A stretch of DNA of 64,000 bases from Macrobrachium rosenbergii (GCF_040412425.1 NC_089741.1:36191420-36255419), one strand, 5' to 3'. Positions 33,618 to 46,975 are shown, counted from the first letter of the stretch. Numbers and translations: made by a program. Notes: a model not told the origin generated them from the sequence alone.

Positions 33618-35035
33618 GTAGGTAACCTCCTTGGTACCACCCAGGTTTTTGGTGGTGGGGATGGTACCTTCCAGGTTTTGATGGTGGGGATGGTACCATC
33701 CAGGTTTTTCCAGGTTTTTGATGGTGGGGGATGGGTACCTTCCAGGTTTTTGATGGTGGGGGATGGGTACCATCCAGGTTTTTGATGGTGGGGGATGGGT
33801 ACCTTCCAGGTTTTTGATGGTGGGGGATGGGTACCATCCAGGTTTTTGGTGGTGGGGGATGGGTACCTTCCAGGTTTTTGATGGTGGGGGATGGGTACCT
33901 TCCAGGTTTTTTTGATGGTGGGGATGGGGATGGTACCTTCCAGGTTTTTGATGGTGGGGATGGGTACCACTTCCAGGTTTTGATGGTGGGGATGGGTACC
34001 TTCCAGGTTTTTTGATGGTGGGGATGGGTACCTTCCAGGTTTTTTTTTTGATGGTGGGGATGGGTACCTTCCAGGTTTTGATGGTGGGGATGGATACCAT
34101 CCAGGTTTTTGACCTTGTTTTTGTGGTGGGGATGGGTACCTTCCAGGTTTTTGATGGTGGGGATGGGTACCTTCCAGGTTTTTGATGGTGGGGATGGGTA
34201 CCTTCCAGGTTTTGATGGTGGGGATGGGTACCTTCCAGGGATGGGGGGTACCTTCCAGGTTTTTGATGGTGGGGATGGGTACCATCCAGGTTTTGTGGTG
34301 GGGTGGGGATGGGTACCTTCCAGGTTTTTGATGGTGGGGATGGGTACCTTCCAGGTTTTGATGGTGGGGATGGGTACCTTCAGGTTTTTTTTGGTGGGGG
34401 GATGGGTACCTTCCAGGTTTTTGATGGTGGGGATGGGTACCTTCCAGGTTTTTTTTGATGGTGGGGATGGGTACCTTCCAGGTTTTTGATGGTGGGGATG
34501 GGTACCTTCCAGGTTTTTGGGGATGGTACCTTCCAGGGGGATGGTACCTTCCAGGTTTTTGATGGTGGGGATGGGTACCTTCCAGGTTTTTTTTTGGGTA
34601 CCTTCCAGGTTTTGATGGTGGGGGGGATGGGGATGGGTACCTTCCAGGTTTTTGATGGTGGGGATGGGTACCATCCAGGTTTTTTGGTGGTGGGGATGGG
34701 TACCTTCCAGGTTTTTGATGGTGGGGATGGGTACCATCCAGGTTTTGGTGGTGGGGATGGGTACCTTCCAGGTTCTTGATGGTGGGGATGGGTACCATCC
34801 AGGTTTTTGGTGGTGGGGATGGGTACCTTCCAGGTTTTTGATGGTGGGGATGGGTACCATCCAGGTTTTTTGGTGGGGGGATGGGTACCTTCCAGGTTTT
34901 GATGGTGGGGATGGGTACCATCCAGGTTTTTGTGGTGGGGGAGGTACCTTTAGGTTTTTTAATTCTCCAGGTTTTTGATGGTGGGGATGGGTACCATCCA
35001 GGACGGTGGTGGGGGATGGGCACTCATCCATGTTT
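33618..35035 (+). repeat. 31-bp minisatellite, about 45 copies
   Basis: Unit GATGGTGGGGATGGGTACCT followed by TCCAGGTTTTT, 31 bp. Because 31 is not a multiple of three, an uninterrupted frame passes through all three phases of the repeat. It spells a 31-residue peptide period (KTWKVPIPTIKNLEG, THPHHQKPGRYPSP). All three minus-strand phases lack stops, which gives overlapping frames of 509 and 472 codons. Poly-T length changes shift phase constantly. I treat these frames as artefacts. In parts (about 33720-33880 and 34650-34920) units with TACCTT and TACCAT alternate, a dimeric higher-order pattern. Confidence 0.97.
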
Positions 35036-35260
35036 TAGGTAGATTACCACAGTGTTTTTTGGGATTTAAAATCTAACCTCCTTGGGTACCGCCCACATGT
35101 TTGGTTGTGGTGGGAAACACCCAGGTGTTTGGTGGGGGTGGAATCCCCGTGAATGGTGGGGTTTGTACCACCCTGTGTTTGGTAGGGATAGGTCTCTAGG
35201 TTTGTGTTTGTGTGTGGGTTGGGGGAGGTGTCCTGAAATGTAGGAAGGACGTAGATTTAA
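35036..35260 (+). repeat. Degenerate edge of the 31-bp array
   Basis: Diverged units such as GGGTACCGCCCACATGTTTGG and GGTGGGAAACACCCAGGTGT. The phrase TAACCTCCTTGG.TACC occurs here (about 35077) and at the left edge (about 33622), so both borders share a parent sequence. Confidence 0.75.
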
Positions 35261-35873
35261 ACTCCCCTGAGGAGAAGTTCTCCTTTATTTCAGCTTTAAA
35301 GGTAGGGGATTTTAGGAGGGCGAGTGAGACCGTAGATTCTGAGCAGAATGACCATCGGAGGCATTTAATGTTACTTTAGGAGAAGGAAAAGGAAGTTGGG
35401 GGGGAGGTGTGATCCTTTATGATATTCCACAAGAACAGAAGCCAGTGGAACGGGCTACTTTATACTCGTTGTATGCCGAAACAAGAAACGGGTGGAATGG
35501 AAAGGAAAGGTGAGTTTAACCCCATAGAATGAGGCCCTGACCCTCTTTAAAAGAGAAAGGTTATAGGTGGTAGAGAATTCCAAAGCCTGGCATTAAGGAA
35601 AGGGAAATCGTTGAATGTTCTTCCAAGAGGATTATGGATTTCCACTTGTATATTCCAGTTTTCCTTATTTCACTAAAAATTGAAACGAAAATCTTCCTTG
35701 TTATTGTTATAATTTCAGCTAAAGCTGAGAATGTTAAAGGTCTCGATTTTTCTTTAAAAAAACGCTATAGAAAATTTTTAGAATAAATTTATTCTGCTCA
35801 AGCTTCCTTTCCATGAAAGGGAATTCTGACCGAGTTTTGACAGGCATTTTTTTTATACGACAAACACTGAAAT
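35261..35873. other. Sequence without recognised gene
   Basis: No gene recognised. A GAATTCCAAAGCCTGGCATTAAGG block (about 35575) preceded by CTCTTTAAAAGAG resembles sequence near 19650-19710, suggesting a diverged dispersed repeat. Confidence 0.4.
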
Positions 35874-37389
<1,516 letters not shown>

Positions 37390-37464
37390 GGGCGTTAACG
37401 TTACCTTCGTCAGGAGAGGTGTTAACGTTACCTTCCGGTCAGAGAGGTGTTAATGTTGTCAGTC
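37390..37464 (+). repeat. Short tandem repeat, about 33-bp unit, three copies
   Basis: GAGAGGTGTTAACGTTACCT followed by TCCGGTCA, the first unit as GGCGTTAACGTTACCTTCGT. It contains the palindrome GTTAAC. Confidence 0.85.
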
Positions 37465-38253
37465 TGCTTCCAAAGGGAAGATAATATATTTTTTTTTCCA
37501 ACCTTCCAGGCATCTGATCAAGGGAAGTCGTTCATTGATGAGTTGCAGGACTAACCCGTCGTGCCTGCCGTCGTAGGAGACGACGTCGCAGTTTTGTGTC
37601 TAAGTTTTTCGAACACCCTGACTTTAAGTACCAGAGAGGCAATAGTTACCGGGATTTTTTAAGGGGAAGGCATCGTTGGTGTGATCCATCCCCTTCAGTG
37701 TTGAGGACTAGGGGACGTCTGTTGTCGCATCGGCGGCACCCTTTCAAAAGAGTGTTTTGTCGTGGACTGAATGCGCTCCTATGGATCTCCAAATGAGTTG
37801 ACTTGTGCGCGTTTCATTATTGTTTTATCTGAGCGTTTCAATTATTTGTTAGTGCGAAAACTTAATAGCCGGTAAAAATTGTTAAATCACGCTACTCGAT
37901 AAAATCAGGTGATTGAATGAGTTTTTTTTTTGAAACAGTCGTTTGAAATAAATACCTGATAATTAAGGTTTCCCCGGAGACACAGAAGAAAGAATAATGA
38001 ATGATAATGGATTCAGCAGCTGATGGGTTTCAGTGTGGTCTCTTTTCATTTGTGCACGCGCAATTGATCGATATTTAATGTCGTTGTGATTGGAATGATC
38101 ATGTTTATCGCGGAGTAAGGGGAAGGTGAGCACTACTGAATTTTTCTGTTACCGACAATGGAAAAGGCGTTGACAAATAATTCTGACTGTCATTAGTGAT
38201 GCGATTAGAACAATAATTCATGCTGTATACATTTACATACTTACATACATAAT
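37465..38253. other. Sequence with an unassigned 66-codon ORF
   Basis: An ORF at 37596-37796 (plus) encodes a basic, non-repetitive peptide (MSKFFEHPDF... RHRWCDP...). I do not recognise it and see no clear splice or start context. Nothing else found. Confidence 0.3.
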
Positions 38254-38492
<239 letters not shown>

Positions 38493-38495
<3 letters not shown>

Positions 38496-38876
38496 ACCAT
38501 AATTGCGCTCGTTATGTCATTGATTCTTCACCTCAACTATATTTTGATATCAGTCTGGGGTTCACTTTTGCCATTTCAACTTCCTTCGAGTGTCTTTTCC
38601 TAATCTTTTATCGACTGATTATCTTTAACTTCTCTCGTAGGAGGTTAATTGCCTCCTTTAATTTGTTGTCTGTTTGTAAGTTTTGTATTGTAAGTGTTCT
38701 GCGTTCCTCTACTGTTCCGCCTTGATGGTCTACGAGTTAACGTCAGCGAATATGGCTGCGTGGTCTTGGCCCTCTCCGTTCACCTCTCCCCCGTTCCTTT
38801 TCACTGTTATCGAGCCTCATCTGTTGTTCTTTCTGGTCGTTACTGTTGCTGTGGACCAGCTCTCGTGTCCAGCAGC

Positions 38877-38878
<2 letters not shown>
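38493..38878. other. Spacer
   Basis: No gene recognised. Confidence 0.45.
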
Positions 38879-38930
<52 letters not shown>

Positions 38931-39108
38931 GAATGGCCTTTGTGCACAATGTTACCACGTGATTCGCTTTTGTCTAATAATAGGTGACGACAACAAAGCC
39001 AAATGTGTGGCTCTCATAAACGCTCTCTCTCTCTCTCTCTCGTTCATAGTATCAGCGTCATGCCTCTCTCTCTCTCTTTGTCTGTCTCGCTCATAGTATC
39101 AGCATCAT

Positions 39109-39173
<65 letters not shown>

Positions 39174-39244
39174 TATCAGCGTCATGACTCATCTCTCTCT
39201 CTCTTGTCTGTCTCTCTCTCATAGTACCAGCGTCATGAGCGTCA

Positions 39245-39276
<32 letters not shown>

Positions 39277-39509
39277 GTTCATAGTATCAGCGTCATGGCT
39301 GGCTCTCTCTCTCTCATAGTATCAGCGTCATGACTCTCTCTCTCTCTTGTCTGTCGCTCATAGTACCAGCGTCATGACTCTCTCTCTCTCTCTCTCTCTC
39401 ACAGTAACAGCGTCTGACTCTCTCTCTCTCTCTCTCGTTCATAGTATCAGCGTCATGACTCTCTCTCTCACTCTGTCTGTCTCTCTAGTTCATAGTATCA
39501 GCGTCACGA

Positions 39510-39550
<41 letters not shown>

Positions 39551-39560
39551 GTCACTAGTT
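38879..39560 (+). repeat. (CT)n tandem repeat with ATAGTATCAGCGTCATGAC spacers
   Basis: About eleven (CT)n tracts alternate with GTTCATAGTATCAGCGTCAT / GACTCTC spacers, unit mostly 50-90 bp. Some CT tracts carry TTGTCTGTCTCT. The last unit has the variant AGTATCAGCGTCACGAC. Spacers are well conserved while CT length varies from about 8 to 58 bp. Confidence 0.95.
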
Positions 39561-39665
39561 AATCATATCACCCTCATGTTCGTCATTCCCCTGCCATTGT
39601 GGCCACCGTCGCGTATAATATGTCGTTTGTTGTGTCCTGCGGACTCTGACGTACATCTCTTCCTA
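39561..39665. other. Spacer
   Basis: No feature recognised. Confidence 0.4.

Positions 39666-39728
<63 letters not shown>
39666..39728 (+). repeat. (ATT)n microsatellite
   Basis: About 20 perfect ATT units; no Element C body follows it, unlike other ATT arrays. Confidence 0.98.
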
Positions 39729-39825
39729 AGATCTGTTTTTTCTTCCCCTCGTCTCCTTGTCAGAGCGGAGATATGCCTACTACTTAACGTCAAATCAAAT
39801 ATTCCTGAATTTGACAAACATTTTT

Positions 39826-39904
39826 CGTGACAGCGGTGTGGGTCTGCGCTCGAATTTTGCTGGGCGTCCTCTCCCAGGTTCGAATCTGGTATAGCCTAAG
39901 TGGA
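39826..39904 (+). repeat. Possible tRNA-like fragment
   Basis: A good T-arm and B box, CCAGGTTCGAATCTGG, at 39874-39889. Upstream, CAGCGGTGTGGGTCTGCGCTC is only weakly A-box-like. A SINE head is possible but less certain than at 13.8 kb. Confidence 0.4.
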
Positions 39905-40014
39905 TTTTTTTTTTTATTGCCTTGATTTAGATTCGAAGGTTCTCAGTGGCCAACTGATAGCGTTGATTCCGTAAGCATTTTCCCAGTTGCTTATGTTAGT
40001 TTTCGTAAACACTT

Positions 40015-40216
<202 letters not shown>

Positions 40217-40218
<2 letters not shown>

Positions 40219-40470
40219 GTGTCCCCCGCCCCCGCCACGGCAAAGAGTCTCAGAAGGAGACATTCATTGACCCTGACCTAATACGTTACCTGAAAAACGA
40301 CGGTAAAGTTGATCACCTGTCGTGAATGTCACCAGGCGAAGGCAACAGATGCAGGTGATGGCGGTTTGCAAGCGGACATTTCGAATAAGGTGATTTTTTT
40401 TTATAAAATTTTCTTCAATTTTTTAAAAATTCTGAACGGACGCTTTTCCGTTCTCGTGGCTTCTTCATTT
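40217..40470. other. Spacer
   Basis: No gene recognised. Confidence 0.4.
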
Positions 40471-40818
40471 TTAGTTTTCTGTAAAAGAAAGCTGTTGTGC
40501 CGGCTTTGTCTGTCCGCCCTCAGATCTTAAAAACTGCTGAGGCTAGAGGGCTGCAAATTGGTATGTTGATCATCCACCCTCCAGTCATCAAACATACCAA
40601 ATTGCAGCCCTCTAGCGTCAGGAGGTTTTATTTTATTTAAGGTGAAATTTAACCATGATCGTGGGTCTGGCACCGCTACAGGTGCCAACGACACAGGCCA
40701 CCACCGGCAAGTGGCTGAAAGTTCCATGGGCTGCGGCTGAGAGTTTCATACAGCATTATATGTTGTACAGAAAACTAAATTGCGCCGAAGTATTCGGCGC
40801 ATTTTTTACTTGTTTTTT
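40471..40818 (+). repeat. Element A copy 7 (subfamily A1)
   Basis: 5' hairpin AGTTTTCTGTAAAAGAAAGCT, central palindrome (GCTGAGGCTAGAGGGCTGCA and the TGCAGCCCTCTAGCGTCAG arm), no CCACCGAAA module, terminal GCGCCGAAGTATTCGGCGC hairpin, then TTTTTTACTTGTTTT. Shares GGCTGAAAGTT with the other A1 copies. Confidence 0.94.
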
Positions 40819-40847
40819 AAAATTCTGAATTGACTCTTTTGAACACG

Positions 40848-40850
<3 letters not shown>

Positions 40851-40878
<28 letters not shown>

Positions 40879-40909
40879 CTTCTTCTTCTTCTTCTTCTTC
40901 TTCTTCTTC
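40851..40909 (+). repeat. (TTC)n microsatellite
   Basis: About 58 bp of TTC, 33 bp downstream of Element A copy 7. Confidence 0.98.
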
Positions 40910-41029
40910 ATGCCGGGAACCTCTGTTTCCTCTCCGTCGATTTCGCTGTGGCTGCACGAATCTGAAAGGCCTACAAGAATATTAATCATAGTTTAGCATA
41001 GGTCGATGGCTGATTTACTGCCCTTTTTT

Positions 41030-41575
41030 TCTGGTAGTCTCTGTACTGTCTCTGGAGTGCGTGTGTGTGTGTGTGTGTGTTTTTTTTCTTTATTTGGCTC
41101 CAAGGTCTCTGGTGTATTTTGTTTTGCTGTTAGTAATTTATTGTCTCTGGTGTGTTTGTGTGTGTGTGTGTGTGGTTAGGCTCCAAGGTCTCTGGTGTAT
41201 TTTGTTTTGCTGTCAGTGAACATATTGGCTCTGGTGTGTATGTGTGTGTGTGTGTTAGTGTGTGTGTTTTAGGCTCCTATGTGTTGCTGTATTTTGTTTT
41301 AGTGTTAGTGAACGTATTGGCTCTGGTGTGTGTGTGTGTGTGTGTTTAGGTTGCAAGGTCTCTGGTGTATTCTGTTTTGCTGTCAGTGAACGTGCTGTCT
41401 CTGGTGTGTGTGTCTGTGTTTAGGCTGTAAGGTCTCTGGTGTATTTTGTTTTGTTGTTAGTGAATTTATTGTCTAGATATAGTGTTTATGTATGTGTGTT
41501 TTTAGGTTACAAGGTCTCTGGTGTGCTCTGTTTTGCTGGCATTGAATGTATGGCCTCTGGTACTTTGTTTTGTTT
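41030..41575 (+). repeat. (GT)n tandem repeat, about 85-100 bp unit, six copies
   Basis: Unit contains (GT)n, TTAGGCTCCAAGGTCTCTGG, TGTATTTTGTTTTGCTGT and TAGTGAACGTATTGGCTCTG. GT length falls from about 20 repeats to a few toward the right, while the spacer stays conserved. Confidence 0.95.
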
Positions 41576-42348
41576 TCCTGTCACCCCTAAAAGTCCGGAT
41601 GTACTGAATTAACCAGCGCGGGACTCCTAATGACAGGAGAACAGCAATTCCTCCCATTTGGTTCCCGTCAGGTGGCGGTATTTTGATGAGCTGTCAAACC
41701 GGAAACGCCGTAGCGGAGCCTATTGTAAACGGCGGAATGTTAATTGCTTACAGCAGGTCTTAATGAGGAGAAATCCGTCATTGTATAGCCAGCGAGATCA
41801 TTTTACGGGTCAGGCGTTGCTTCCAAGAGAACTACTGATTGATTCCTGCCTCGCCTTCGTCATAAACTCGAATGTAAATTGTGCTAGAAAAGTTATTGGG
41901 TTCTATTATTTATTAGATAATTGGTCTTGTGTAAACATTGGTGTTTTTGATGTATAAGAATGTTAAAAGGCTCGTGGTTTACTTTCAAGTATTGCTTTCA
42001 AAGCGTTCATTCATGTTTTCCGTTCGTAGTAGACTTGGTTGTAAACTGTGCACTTATAAGCATTGAAGTCATTTTGATACTTATGATGTTCAACGATGCT
42101 GTTGTGAGAATATTCAGTATACTTCAGAAAAACTCTCATGACAAATGAGTTAAAGTACTCGTATGTGTAAATTTAGCATAATTTGTATTTAAAATTTGGT
42201 ATAGATCTCAGTTCCATGAAACAGGTTCCCATTGGAAATAGGTGAGGGCCAACCTTTGAGGTGTACTAAAAAAAATTCTTCTCTTTTGAGTTGAAACAGT
42301 TCACAAGTATATTTACCACTCTTGACCTATGAAGAGAATGTATATGTG

Positions 42349-42349
<1 letters not shown>
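41576..42349. other. Low-repeat stretch with an unassigned 99-codon ORF
   Basis: An ORF at 41658-41957 (plus) encodes a non-repetitive, Arg/Cys/Asn-containing peptide (MVPVRWRYFD... NIGVFDV). Composition is protein-like but I recognise no family and no splice-supported structure. A gene call is not justified. Confidence 0.3.
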
Positions 42350-42760
<411 letters not shown>

Positions 42761-43351
42761 CCCATTCAGTTTGGACAAGGGCTTAGATTTAACAACTGTA
42801 TCCCACAGTAGTAAAGACTGAATGACGCTGAGAGTTGAATACAGTACACGAGTCTCAAGCTTAATCGGTTCCCCTTTAATGGGGCTTGTATGAAGCAGTC
42901 AAAAGACATAAATAAATAGAAATTGGGCATCGCGCTAATTGGTTGCTGGCGAAGCCCGCCGCCCCTGGCACCGCACCTACAGCTTTAAAAGGGAGCTGCA
43001 TTTATCACTGATATGTCCCAAATTGGCATCCCCGGCGACCCGAAATAGAACGCCATTGTAGGTCACAGACGCGTCCCTTGAATTCTGGCGTGCCACTTGT
43101 TTACAAAGATGGTCCCGAGTACCTTTTTTGATTTCATGTCGTTAAACAGTGGCTGTCTTGAGTCTTCTGGTTAATTTTCGTCAGTTTTCGAGTTATTATC
43201 AATTTTTTTTTTTGGGGGGGTGACTTGGCAGGCCATTTCACTCTGATGTCTGTGGTAGCTTTTCAAGGGCGGGTTGCCCAGAAGGCCGAGCGAAGGTCAG
43301 AGTGTCCTCTGAAAGATTACTACGGTGGTGCGGTGAACGTAGATTTTTAGA
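42761..43351. other. GC-richer sequence without recognised gene
   Basis: Around 42930-43130 the sequence is GC-rich and non-repetitive. No ORF of note; possible conserved or exonic DNA cannot be judged without comparison. Confidence 0.35.
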
Positions 43352-43412
43352 AGCTTACTACTACTATTGCTGATGGTTTAGCCAGACGAAAATACCAAGT
43401 GTAGTGTATATA

Positions 43413-43489
<77 letters not shown>

Positions 43490-43536
43490 CAAACGGTATA
43501 TTTGTCTGCCTAAACAAGCAGTAGTAGTAGTAAGCT
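43352..43536. repeat. Foldback element with (AT)n core
   Basis: Left arm AGCTTACTACTACTATTGCT...GTTTAGCCAGACGAAAATACC and right arm GGTATATTTGTCTGCCTAAAC...GCAGTAGTAGTAGTAAGCT are inverted copies of about 50 bp around about 75 bp of (AT)n. The whole 185 bp can fold as one hairpin. Confidence 0.88.
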
Positions 43537-43666
43537 ACTAATGGGTGACTTCAGAGTAAGACAATACGTTTATCACGTGTATATTCTTACTTTATCTCCT
43601 CTACGTTGCGAAGAAAACTACGCATGCGCACAGACACGTACATACGTATTGATGTGTATGTATATA

Positions 43667-43675
<9 letters not shown>

Positions 43676-43738
<63 letters not shown>
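43676..43738. repeat. (GT)n(AT)n microsatellite
   Basis: Short (GT)n then about 55 bp of (AT)n. Confidence 0.97.
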
Positions 43739-43743
<5 letters not shown>

Positions 43744-44533
43744 TATTCTTGCCTAAGATTATAAACATGCAACATATATAAAGCACCGTATAAAATGGCA
43801 TCCTTTAGCCCTTTCTAGGAATTAGAAATCGAGAACTGTGCGTCTCAGAAGAGGCCATATTTATCTGTCGGTTGAGAGTGAAAGGGTTAGACGGTCTTCA
43901 GGTACTCTTCCTTCCCCTCTTTCATAAGGCTTTGGATGGAAAATCTTCTGATACACGAGTTATTGCCTTGACAGGTGGTTTACATCTTGTAGCACCCTGA
44001 CACCTGAGATTGAAACAGATAGCCAATAACTGATTGATTTAATTCTGTCGACAGACGTTGCAAATTAATCAGACCTGGTGACGGAAGTAAAGTCAAGGAA
44101 GCGTCAGTATATTGAGTATTAGCTTAAATGCAGAAAATGCCTCAATGCAGAATATTCGCCAGAAATTCTGGTGGTCGTGAGAAGTCGCCTTTTGGAGATG
44201 AGTACTCTGTTGGTGCACCATTACCGGATTGCCCCAAGGTTAGGTTCAGTCTGTACCTACAGTAACCTTCGACTGAGTGCGGGCATTTATACGTGTGACT
44301 CTTGTGTTTTTTACTTACCTAATCCGTTCGAGGGGTAGGTCGTAACAGCGCAGTGTTGGCGAAGAGAAAATATCCTTGCTGTGTTCGTAAATGATGTAAA
44401 GTTGGACGGACATTTTGGTATGGTAAAAGTTTTGTTTCATGCTGACCCGCAAAATATACAATTTTTTTTTTTATTATTTTTATAGAGTTTCTTGTTTGTG
44501 AGCTGTTATGTATAAAGTATGCCTACTTTTTTC

Positions 44534-44586
<53 letters not shown>

Positions 44587-44999
44587 TTGTATGACACCGG
44601 TCTCCGTAAATAAATCAGTCTGTCACTCGAAAAATGGACGATTTTATCCATCACGATCATTAAGAAAACGCTGATTCATGTTCGAATTCCAAATGATCTC
44701 AAAATGATAAATGTTTTGCTGCTCAGAAAAAAATATTAGTTTATCGATTATTTAGAGAAATTTTGCGTTATTTGTTGAAAGATTTTTCCGAGAGGCTCAC
44801 TTCTTAAACTCGGCGATACTGATGTCATTATCGGGTTATCTCAAGTGTGGAGTTTTTTGGGATGAGGTTGTAAGCCCCATGCCTTTCGCACCTTAACTAT
44901 GACAAACCACATTCCACCGACTACCAAGTGCTCAGTGTACCACTTTGCTCAACGCAGGCCCTGTGGATTTTTTTCAGGAAACGGACCAAACTTGTTTCG
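43739..44999. other. Long low-repeat stretch without recognised gene
   Basis: (CT)n at about 44537-44581 and a poly-T run at 44462. A GGGATGAGGTTGTAAGCCCC motif near 44868 also starts a segment at about 348. No ORF with a recognised domain. Confidence 0.4.
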
Positions 45000-45197
45000 C
45001 CTATTTGCTGTACCTCCGTTCATATTCCCTTTCTTCCATCTTACTTTCCAAACTCTCCTAACAAATAGTGCAACCACGAGGTTTCCTTCTGTTACACCTT
45101 TCGAAACTTTTTTACTCTCAATTCCCATTTCTGCGCAGAATGACCTCATAGGTCCTAGCACTTGGCCTTCGGCCTAAATTCCGTATATTCTATTCTA
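45000..45197 (+). repeat. Element B copy 7 (5' truncated)
   Basis: Starts at CTGTACCTCCGTTCATATTC and keeps the CTCTCCTAACA, GAGGTTTCCTTCTGTTACAC, AGAATGACCTCATAGGTCCT and TTCTATTCTA tail blocks. Ends about 95 bp before the 33-bp minisatellite. Confidence 0.92.
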
Positions 45198-45293
45198 AAA
45201 TTGTTTCGCCCCTTAAGACCGATTCTCTGTTTGTCGACTATACCGCTGGACCACGGGAATCACGTTGAATAATGTGCTTTTGGCTCTCCCGGA

Positions 45294-46552
45294 AGCATTT
45301 TCCCGAGTTGTACCCGAGTACCGGGACGTCTTTTCCCGAGATGTACCCGAGTACCGGGACGTCTTTTCCCGAGATGTAACCGAGTACCGGGACGTCTTTT
45401 CCCGAGATGTAACCGAGTACCGGGACGTCTTTTTCTTAGATGTAACCAGTACTGGGGCGTTTTTTCCCGAGATGTAACCGAGTACCGGGACGTCTTTTTC
45501 TTAGATGTAACCGAGTACCAGGACGTCTTATCCCCGAGATGTAACCGAGTGCCGGGACGTCTTTTCCCGAGATGTACCCGAGTACCGGGACGTCTTTTCC
45601 CGAGATGTACCCGAGTACCGGGACGTTTTTTCCCGAGATGTAACCGAGTACCGGGACGTCTTTTTCTTAGATGTAACCGAGTACCGGGACGCTTTTTCCC
45701 GAGATGTAACTGAGTATCGGGAGGTCTTTTCCCGAGATGTACCTGAGTACCGGGACGTTTTTTCCCGAGATGTACCCGAGTACCGGGACGTCTTTTCCCG
45801 AGATGTACCCGAGTACCGGGACGTCTTTTCCCGAGATGTATCCGAGTACCGGGACGTCTTTTTCTGAGATGTAACCGAGTACCGGGACGTTTTTTCCCGA
45901 GATGTAACCGAGTGCCGGGACGTTTTTTCCCGAGATGTAACTGAGTATCGGGACGTCTTTTCCCGAGATGTAACCGAGTACCAGGACGTCTTTTCCCGAG
46001 ATGTACCCGAGTGCTGGGACATTTTTTCCCGAGATGTAACCGAGTACCGGGACGTCTTTTCCCGAGATGTACCCGAGTACCGGGACGTCTTATCCCCGAG
46101 ATGTAACCGAGTACCGGATGTCTTTTCCCGAGATGTAACCGAGTACCGGACGTCTTTTCCCGAGATGTACCCGAGTGCCGGGACGTTTTTTCCCGAGATG
46201 TAACCGAGTACCGGGACGTCTTTTCCCGAGATGTACCCGAGTGCCGGGACGTCTTTTCCCGAGATGTACCCGAGTGCCGGGACGTCTTTTCCCGAGATGT
46301 GACCGAGTACCGGGACGTCTTTTCCCGAGATGTACCCGAGTGCCGGGACGTCTTTTCCCGAGATGTACCCGAGTGCCAGGACGTCTTTTCCCGAGATGTA
46401 CCCGAGTACCGGGACGTCTTATCCCCGAGATGTAACCGAGTACCGGGACGTCTTTTCCCGAGATGTACCCGAGTACCGGGACGTCTTATCCCCGAGATGT
46501 ATCCGAGTACCGGGACGTTTTTTCCCGAGATGTAATTGAGTACCGGGACCTT
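45294..46552 (+). repeat. 33-bp minisatellite, about 38 copies
   Basis: Unit CGAGTACCGGGACGTCTTTT followed by CCCGAGATGTAAC (33 bp). Since 33 is a multiple of three, several frames on both strands stay open and encode 11-residue periods (plus: EYRDVFSRDVT; minus: SREKTSRYSVT), including a 164-codon minus frame at 45528-46022. Variants: ACCCGAG against AACCGAG, GTGCCGGG, and TTTTTCTTAGATG. No start, splice or flanking coding signal supports translation. Confidence 0.97.
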
Positions 46553-46720
46553 TCCCTGAAAAAAAGCGGGACACCATTATCTTAAAAATTAACCATAGAA
46601 TTTTCTTGAAAATAATCTCATTATGTTTCCCACAGCCATATTACCCACGTGATAGGAAAATTACCCTTGTGGTTCTAACCTAACCTAACCTAACCTAGGG
46701 GAACAGTAAAAAAAACCGGG
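46545..46720 (+). repeat. Shared 3' flank of the 33/36-bp arrays with TTAGG-type tract
   Basis: GGGACCTTTCCCTGAAAAAA, GCGGGACACC, ATCTTAAAAATTAACCATAG and AATTTTCTTGAAA recur almost unchanged at 63136-63215. Further on, TAACC is repeated four times (46676-46698), the complement of the arthropod telomere repeat TTAGG, followed by TAGGGGAACAG. The second locus has a shorter CCTAACCTAGGGGCAC. Confidence 0.88.
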
Positions 46721-46975
46721 GCTGGTGCAATATTAGCATACATCTCAGGGATTTGCGTCCCGTCATCATGAATATGAGGGACAGTTCACCTTTCGTAATT
46801 CCGCACAGTAAATCCCGATCGTAAAATTTGCTTATTCACGAAAAAAGTGAAATAGAAGTACGTTCATCACTTGTGTTTGTGTAGACCTGTGTTGCATCGT
46901 AACTTTGGGTTCTGTTTTTGTGTTGTTGTTGTTCACATGATTCTCTTTGTTGCTTGCCGTCGATTCTTATTTGGC
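46721..46975. other. Spacer
   Basis: No feature recognised. Confidence 0.4.

Noticed and set aside
33494..35023. 509-codon minus-strand ORF as a Pro/His-rich repeat protein gene
   Set aside because: It is produced by a 31-bp minisatellite with no stops in any minus phase. Overlapping frames in other phases are equally open, and poly-T indels shift phase throughout.
41658..41957. 99-codon ORF as a gene
   Set aside because: Composition is plausible but no family is recognised, and a single ORF of this size is expected by chance in 64 kb.
45528..46022. 164-codon Ser/Arg/Lys-rich ORF as a gene
   Set aside because: Lies entirely within the 33-bp minisatellite; the opposite strand is open too, and there are no flanking exon signals.
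46676..46698. True telomere end
   Set aside because: Only four TAACC units, inside the window and flanked by unrelated sequence, so at most an interstitial tract.
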